Assembly (NCBI GenBank): GCA_017623335.1
Contig: JAGAPI010000258.1
Coordinates: 1-9,607 of the forward strand
Direction: 5' to 3'
Length of the DNA stretch: 9,607 bases
Source of the DNA: Prevotella sp.
GTDB taxonomy: Bacteria > Bacteroidota > Bacteroidia > Bacteroidales > Bacteroidaceae
The position numbers were made by a program, and so were the translations under genes. The notes beneath the pieces were generated by a model that did not search any database, was not told the origin of the DNA, and was given only the letters and a program-made list of their open reading frames with translations. Below, piece by piece: positions 8,369-9,607 of this stretch. Every line of letters begins with the position of its first letter. Position 1 is the first letter of the stretch.

Positions 8369-8396
8369 AAAAAATCTGCCGCAAAAGTACGGCAGA
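8369..8396 (-). terminator. Intrinsic terminator between the phosphatase remnant and susC
   Basis: On the minus strand a perfect 7-bp stem (TCTGCCG paired with CGGCAGA, plus-strand positions 8375-8381 and 8390-8396) encloses an 8-nt loop and is followed directly by six Ts (8374-8369). This is a compact classical intrinsic terminator for leftward transcripts from the phosphatase gene. Its loop is also the susC -7 element, so stopping of upstream transcription and susC initiation use the same bases. Confidence 0.65.
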
Positions 8397-8404
8397 CTTG
8401 TTAC
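8382..8404 (-). promoter_or_regulatory. susC operon promoter with PhoB/PhoP-like hexamer
   Basis: TACTTTTG (minus strand, 8389-8382) fits the Bacteroidetes -7 consensus TAnnTTTG exactly. No TTTG is seen in the usual -33 region. Instead GTAACA (8404-8399) ends 9 nt upstream of the -7 element. Transcription should start near 8375, giving a leader of about 28 nt before the ATG. A missing -33 element with an activator-like hexamer close to -7 suggests activator-dependent expression. Confidence 0.6.
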
Positions 8405-8436
8405 ATATTCCTTTCAGATATATTGCATTTCCACTA

Positions 8437-8469
8437 TGTCACACTATTGTAAAAGCTTTGTCACACTAT
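8437..8469 (-). promoter_or_regulatory. Upstream operator array: three hexamers at 11-bp steps
   Basis: On the minus strand the array reads GTGACA-N5-TTTACA-N5-GTGACA (plus-strand positions 8459-8464, 8448-8453, 8437-8442). The outer two sit in a perfect 11-bp direct repeat, TGTCACACTAT on the plus strand at 8437-8447 and 8459-8469, exactly two helical turns apart. The array lies about 48 bp upstream of the susC -7 element and touches the end of the phosphatase remnant. The 6+5 direct-repeat layout is that of PhoB/PhoP-family response-regulator boxes. Confidence 0.5.
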
Positions 8470-9145
8470 CGTGTCACCAGCACCCGTCCGACACTGCCGT
8501 TGGGCTGCATCACCACCATCAGGTCGCCGCTGCGCTTACGGTTATACCCCATCACTATGCGGTCGAGAACAGCAGGCGGCAGCGTTTCTTTTTTCACACT
8601 GCTGTAATCAATACAAGCCATCACACACGGGTCACTCTCAAGACGCTCCCTCAACGCCACCTTCACCTTGTCGAAGCTAAGCCCGGCTTCCTCCACCGCC
8701 ACACGGTCTATATAAAAGCGGTATTCAATGAGCGCCTTCACCAGTTCACGCTCCGTTCCATTCCCCCAGCCCTGGTGTCTGTCCCTACGGTTCTGACCTC
8801 ATGGTCATCGGTGCAGTAGCATTTCCTGCCGTCCACAAAAAAGTTGTTGCCGGCAATACCGTGTATGGCTGGAGTAGTGCCGGTATATACGCTTGCGTGA
8901 CCAACCGCAGTCACCGTAGGCACATAGCACAGATAAGCGTTGTCATAGCCATACCCCTCTTCCATCAGGCGACGGAATCCACCCTCGCCCCAACGGCCGA
9001 CATAACGTTCGAGATAGTCCCATCTCATCTGGTCAACCACAATTCCCACCACCAGCTTTGGCATTCTGCCTTCTGCCTGTACACACTCTGCCGCCATGCT
9101 CATCATGGCAAACAGCATAACAAAAATCATTCTAACATTTTTCAT
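8466..9145 (-). pseudogene. PafA-type alkaline phosphatase, two deletions
   Basis: The intact family members are exported Zn-dependent phosphate monoesterases of about 540 residues. The N-terminal fragment (9145-8738) has a signal peptide and then LVVGIVVDQM with D38, YVPTVTAVGHA with the Thr nucleophile T79, and IHGIAGN with N100. Counted from the ATG at 9145, these residues fall on the numbers I recall for characterised PafA, which supports that start over the ATG at 9157. After about residue 128 homology stops. A second fragment, in another frame from about 8759 to 8466, resembles a later region (ERELVKALIEYRFYID to GYNRKRSGDLMVVMQP). It then ends at TAG without the usual C-terminal block containing the last metal-binding His. 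So the middle (about 250 residues, with several metal ligands) and the C-terminus (roughly 75 residues) are gone. The enzyme cannot be active. Confidence 0.82.
8738..9145 (-). CDS. Phosphatase N-terminal fragment still open from its own promoter
   Basis: This 135-residue open frame keeps the phosphatase signal peptide and the nucleophile region, then runs into foreign-frame residues (ERSVNW) and stops at TGA. It could still be transcribed from the promoter at 9169-9213 and exported, but with only part of the active site it should not hydrolyse phosphate esters. Confidence 0.6.
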   Translation of the reverse strand: MKNVRMIFVMLFAMMSMAAECVQAEGRMPKLVVGIVVDQMRWDYLERYVGRWGEGGFRRLMEEGYGYDNAYLCYVPTVTAVGHASVYTGTTPAIHGIAGNNFFVDGRKCYCTDDHEVRTVGTDTRAGGMERSVNW

Positions 9146-9168
9146 TTCACGATACATTTTTTTGACTG

Positions 9169-9213
9169 CAAAATTACAGTCTCCATGCTACATCTGTGTT
9201 ACATCAATGTTAA
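9169..9213 (-). promoter_or_regulatory. Phosphatase promoter with Pho-box-like triple repeat
   Basis: On the minus strand TAATTTTG (9176-9169) is an exact TAnnTTTG -7 element. Upstream are three 11-bp units, TTTAACATTGA, TGTAACACAGA and TGTAGCATGGA, giving TTAACA-N5-GTAACA-N5-GTAGCA (plus-strand 9208-9213, 9197-9202, 9186-9191). The proximal hexamer ends 9 nt from the -7 element, the same spacing as at susC. No -33 TTTG is present. A further TTTACA lies at 9231-9236. The predicted start near 9162 is too close to the ATG at 9157, so translation probably begins at 9145. Confidence 0.6.
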
Positions 9214-9322
9214 AATAACAACAAGTTTTCTGTAAACAAAGTATTTTCGTACCTGAAATTTTATATAGTCCAACCCAAACACGGTTATTCCTTTAATAAT
9301 TAAGCAATTAGAAGTTTTCATA

Positions 9323-9366
9323 GTCCAACCCAAGCCCAACCCAAGTCCAACCCATGTCCAACCCAA
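9323..9366. repeat. Four tandem 11-bp repeats, unit GTCCAACCCAA
   Basis: The four consecutive units are GTCCAACCCAA, GCCCAACCCAA, GTCCAACCCAT and GTCCAACCCAA. A fifth copy lies apart at 9268-9278; with its flank it forms a 14-bp direct repeat (ATAGTCCAACCCAA at 9265-9278 and 9320-9333). The single copy is offset by 55 bp, five repeat units. The minus strand is G-rich, with alternating GGG and GG runs, and might form a G-quadruplex. Confidence 0.85.
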
Positions 9367-9374
9367 AACATTCA

Positions 9375-9399
9375 CAATTTGCATTCAAAATGCAAATTG
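9375..9399. repeat. Perfect 11-bp inverted repeat with a 3-nt loop
   Basis: CAATTTGCATT (9375-9385) and AATGCAAATTG (9389-9399) are perfect reverse complements separated by CAA. Leftward the stem is followed by TGAATGTTTTGGG, only a weak T-tract, so it may be a poor terminator for transcripts leaving the insertion sequence, or a protein-binding dyad. Confidence 0.6.
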
Positions 9400-9405
9400 A
9401 AGAAC

Positions 9406-9459
9406 ATAATATTCAGAACACGTGATTTGTCAATGTAAATCAGCGATTTAGAATATTAT
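9406..9459. repeat. Nested inverted repeats beside the IS edge
   Basis: The outer arms ATAATATTC (9406-9414) and GAATATTAT (9451-9459) are perfect complements. Inside them TGATTT (9423-9428) and AAATCA (9437-9442) form a second stem with an 8-nt loop. The arms are AT-rich, so a stable structure is uncertain, but the nested symmetry could reflect a binding site or an insertion target. Confidence 0.45.
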
Positions 9460-9466
9460 TTCGCAT

Positions 9467-9607
9467 CAGGGCAGACGCATCAAATTTCGCTTATCTCCAA
9501 AAGTTTTGACAAGTATTCCTCGTCCCATCCTGCCTTCAGTCTTTTCAAGTTGAGGCTTCCCTTAGTCGTCTTGTCATTTTTCAAGATTGACAGAGCCATC
9601 TTGCTTA
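9467..9607 (-). mobile_element. Edge of an ISAs1-type insertion sequence
   Basis: The transposase end (stop at 9480-9482) lies next to CAGGGCAGACGCATCA (9467-9482). This has the character of a terminal inverted repeat reading inward from the element's outer end, with the stop codon inside it, as is common in compact IS elements. The other end lies outside the window, so neither the matching repeat nor a target duplication can be checked. The boundary at 9467 is therefore tentative. Confidence 0.55.
9480..9607 (-). CDS. ISAs1-family transposase, C-terminal 41 residues
   Basis: A minus-strand frame enters from the right edge and ends at TGA (9480-9482). It encodes MALSILKNDKTTKGSLNLKR and then LKAGWDEEYLSKLLEISEI, preceded by two residues. 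The pattern of leucine-rich helix, LLK-D-KT-K, then KRL+AGWD-(D/E)-YL near the C-terminus is what I recall for ISAs1-family (H-repeat-like) DDE transposases. The catalytic DDE residues lie outside the window, so activity cannot be judged. This partial frame is the only transposon gene visible. Confidence 0.65.
   Translation of the reverse strand, partial: SKMALSILKNDKTTKGSLNLKRLKAGWDEEYLSKLLEISEI

Larger units (their letters stand above)
9241..9466. other. Non-coding AT-rich region with repeats and hairpins
   Basis: No gene is supported between the phosphatase promoter and the insertion-sequence edge. The region holds an 11-bp tandem repeat, one perfect hairpin and one nested inverted repeat, each listed separately. 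An open frame over the repeats encodes only the repeated residues Gly-Leu-Gly-Trp-Thr and is not taken as a gene. Confidence 0.6.

Noticed and set aside
8437..8469. Reading TGTCA as an E. coli-type Pho box pointing right
   Set aside because: In that orientation it would face away from susC into the phosphatase remnant; the minus-strand KTNACA-N5 reading agrees with the second promoter and with gene direction.
8466..8741. A separate small gene starting at GTG 8741
   Set aside because: Its residues match the later region of PafA-type phosphatases, and the similarity continues upstream of the GTG to about 8759, so it is a fragment.
9268..9366. CRISPR array
   Set aside because: The units are 11 bp, in tandem and without spacers, and no cas gene is visible.
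9199..9384. Minus-strand 61-residue open frame over the 11-bp repeats
   Set aside because: It consists mainly of translated repeat units and overlaps the phosphatase regulatory sites; no signal or domain supports it.

Overview
The window looks like a chromosomal segment of a Bacteroidales bacterium, Prevotella/Bacteroides-like. The reasons are a SusC/SusD outer-membrane pair, -7 promoter elements of the Bacteroidetes form TAnnTTTG, AT-rich leaders without clear Shine-Dalgarno sites, and about 55% GC in the main operon. Its core is a leftward (minus-strand) locus that reads as an organophosphate-scavenging system.

Layout, left to right. (1) 26-729, plus strand: an MNT nucleotidyltransferase and a HEPN protein with a 4-base ATGA overlap, lower in GC than the rest, probably a toxin-antitoxin module. 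(2) 730-920: no gene, but a 39-bp near-perfect palindrome that best fits the terminator of the leftward operon. (3) 8347 down to 921, minus strand: a tight operon of a SusC-type receptor, a SusD-like lipoprotein, a 163-residue secreted protein of unknown function and a 713-residue secreted fusion of a calcineurin-like phosphoesterase with a glycerophosphodiester phosphodiesterase (GDPD). (4) 9145-8466, minus strand: a PafA-type alkaline phosphatase gene reduced to two fragments. (5) 9241-9466: no gene, but G-rich 11-bp tandem repeats and two hairpin-forming structures. (6) 9467-9607: the edge of an insertion sequence with the last 41 residues of an ISAs1-type transposase.

Two points stand out. 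First, the susC frame is interrupted by one in-frame amber codon (6278-6280), exactly where the family normally has Trp, so one G-to-A change separates it from an intact 1090-residue receptor. Second, both leftward promoters (upstream of the phosphatase remnant and of susC) carry a KTARCA hexamer exactly 9 nt upstream of a perfect TAnnTTTG, without a -33 TTTG. They also carry arrays of related hexamers at 11-bp steps. This resembles the direct-repeat boxes of PhoB/PhoP phosphate-starvation regulators, and the gene content (phosphatase, phosphoesterase, GDPD, importer) points the same way.

Inferred working model: at low phosphate a PhoB-like regulator would switch on surface phosphatase and diesterase activities together with a SusCD importer for glycerophosphodiesters or related organophosphates. 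In this genome the importer and the phosphatase are broken, while the regulatory sites, SusD, the unknown protein and the fused phosphoesterase/GDPD remain intact. This could be early decay of the locus, strain variation or, for the single amber codon, a sequencing error.
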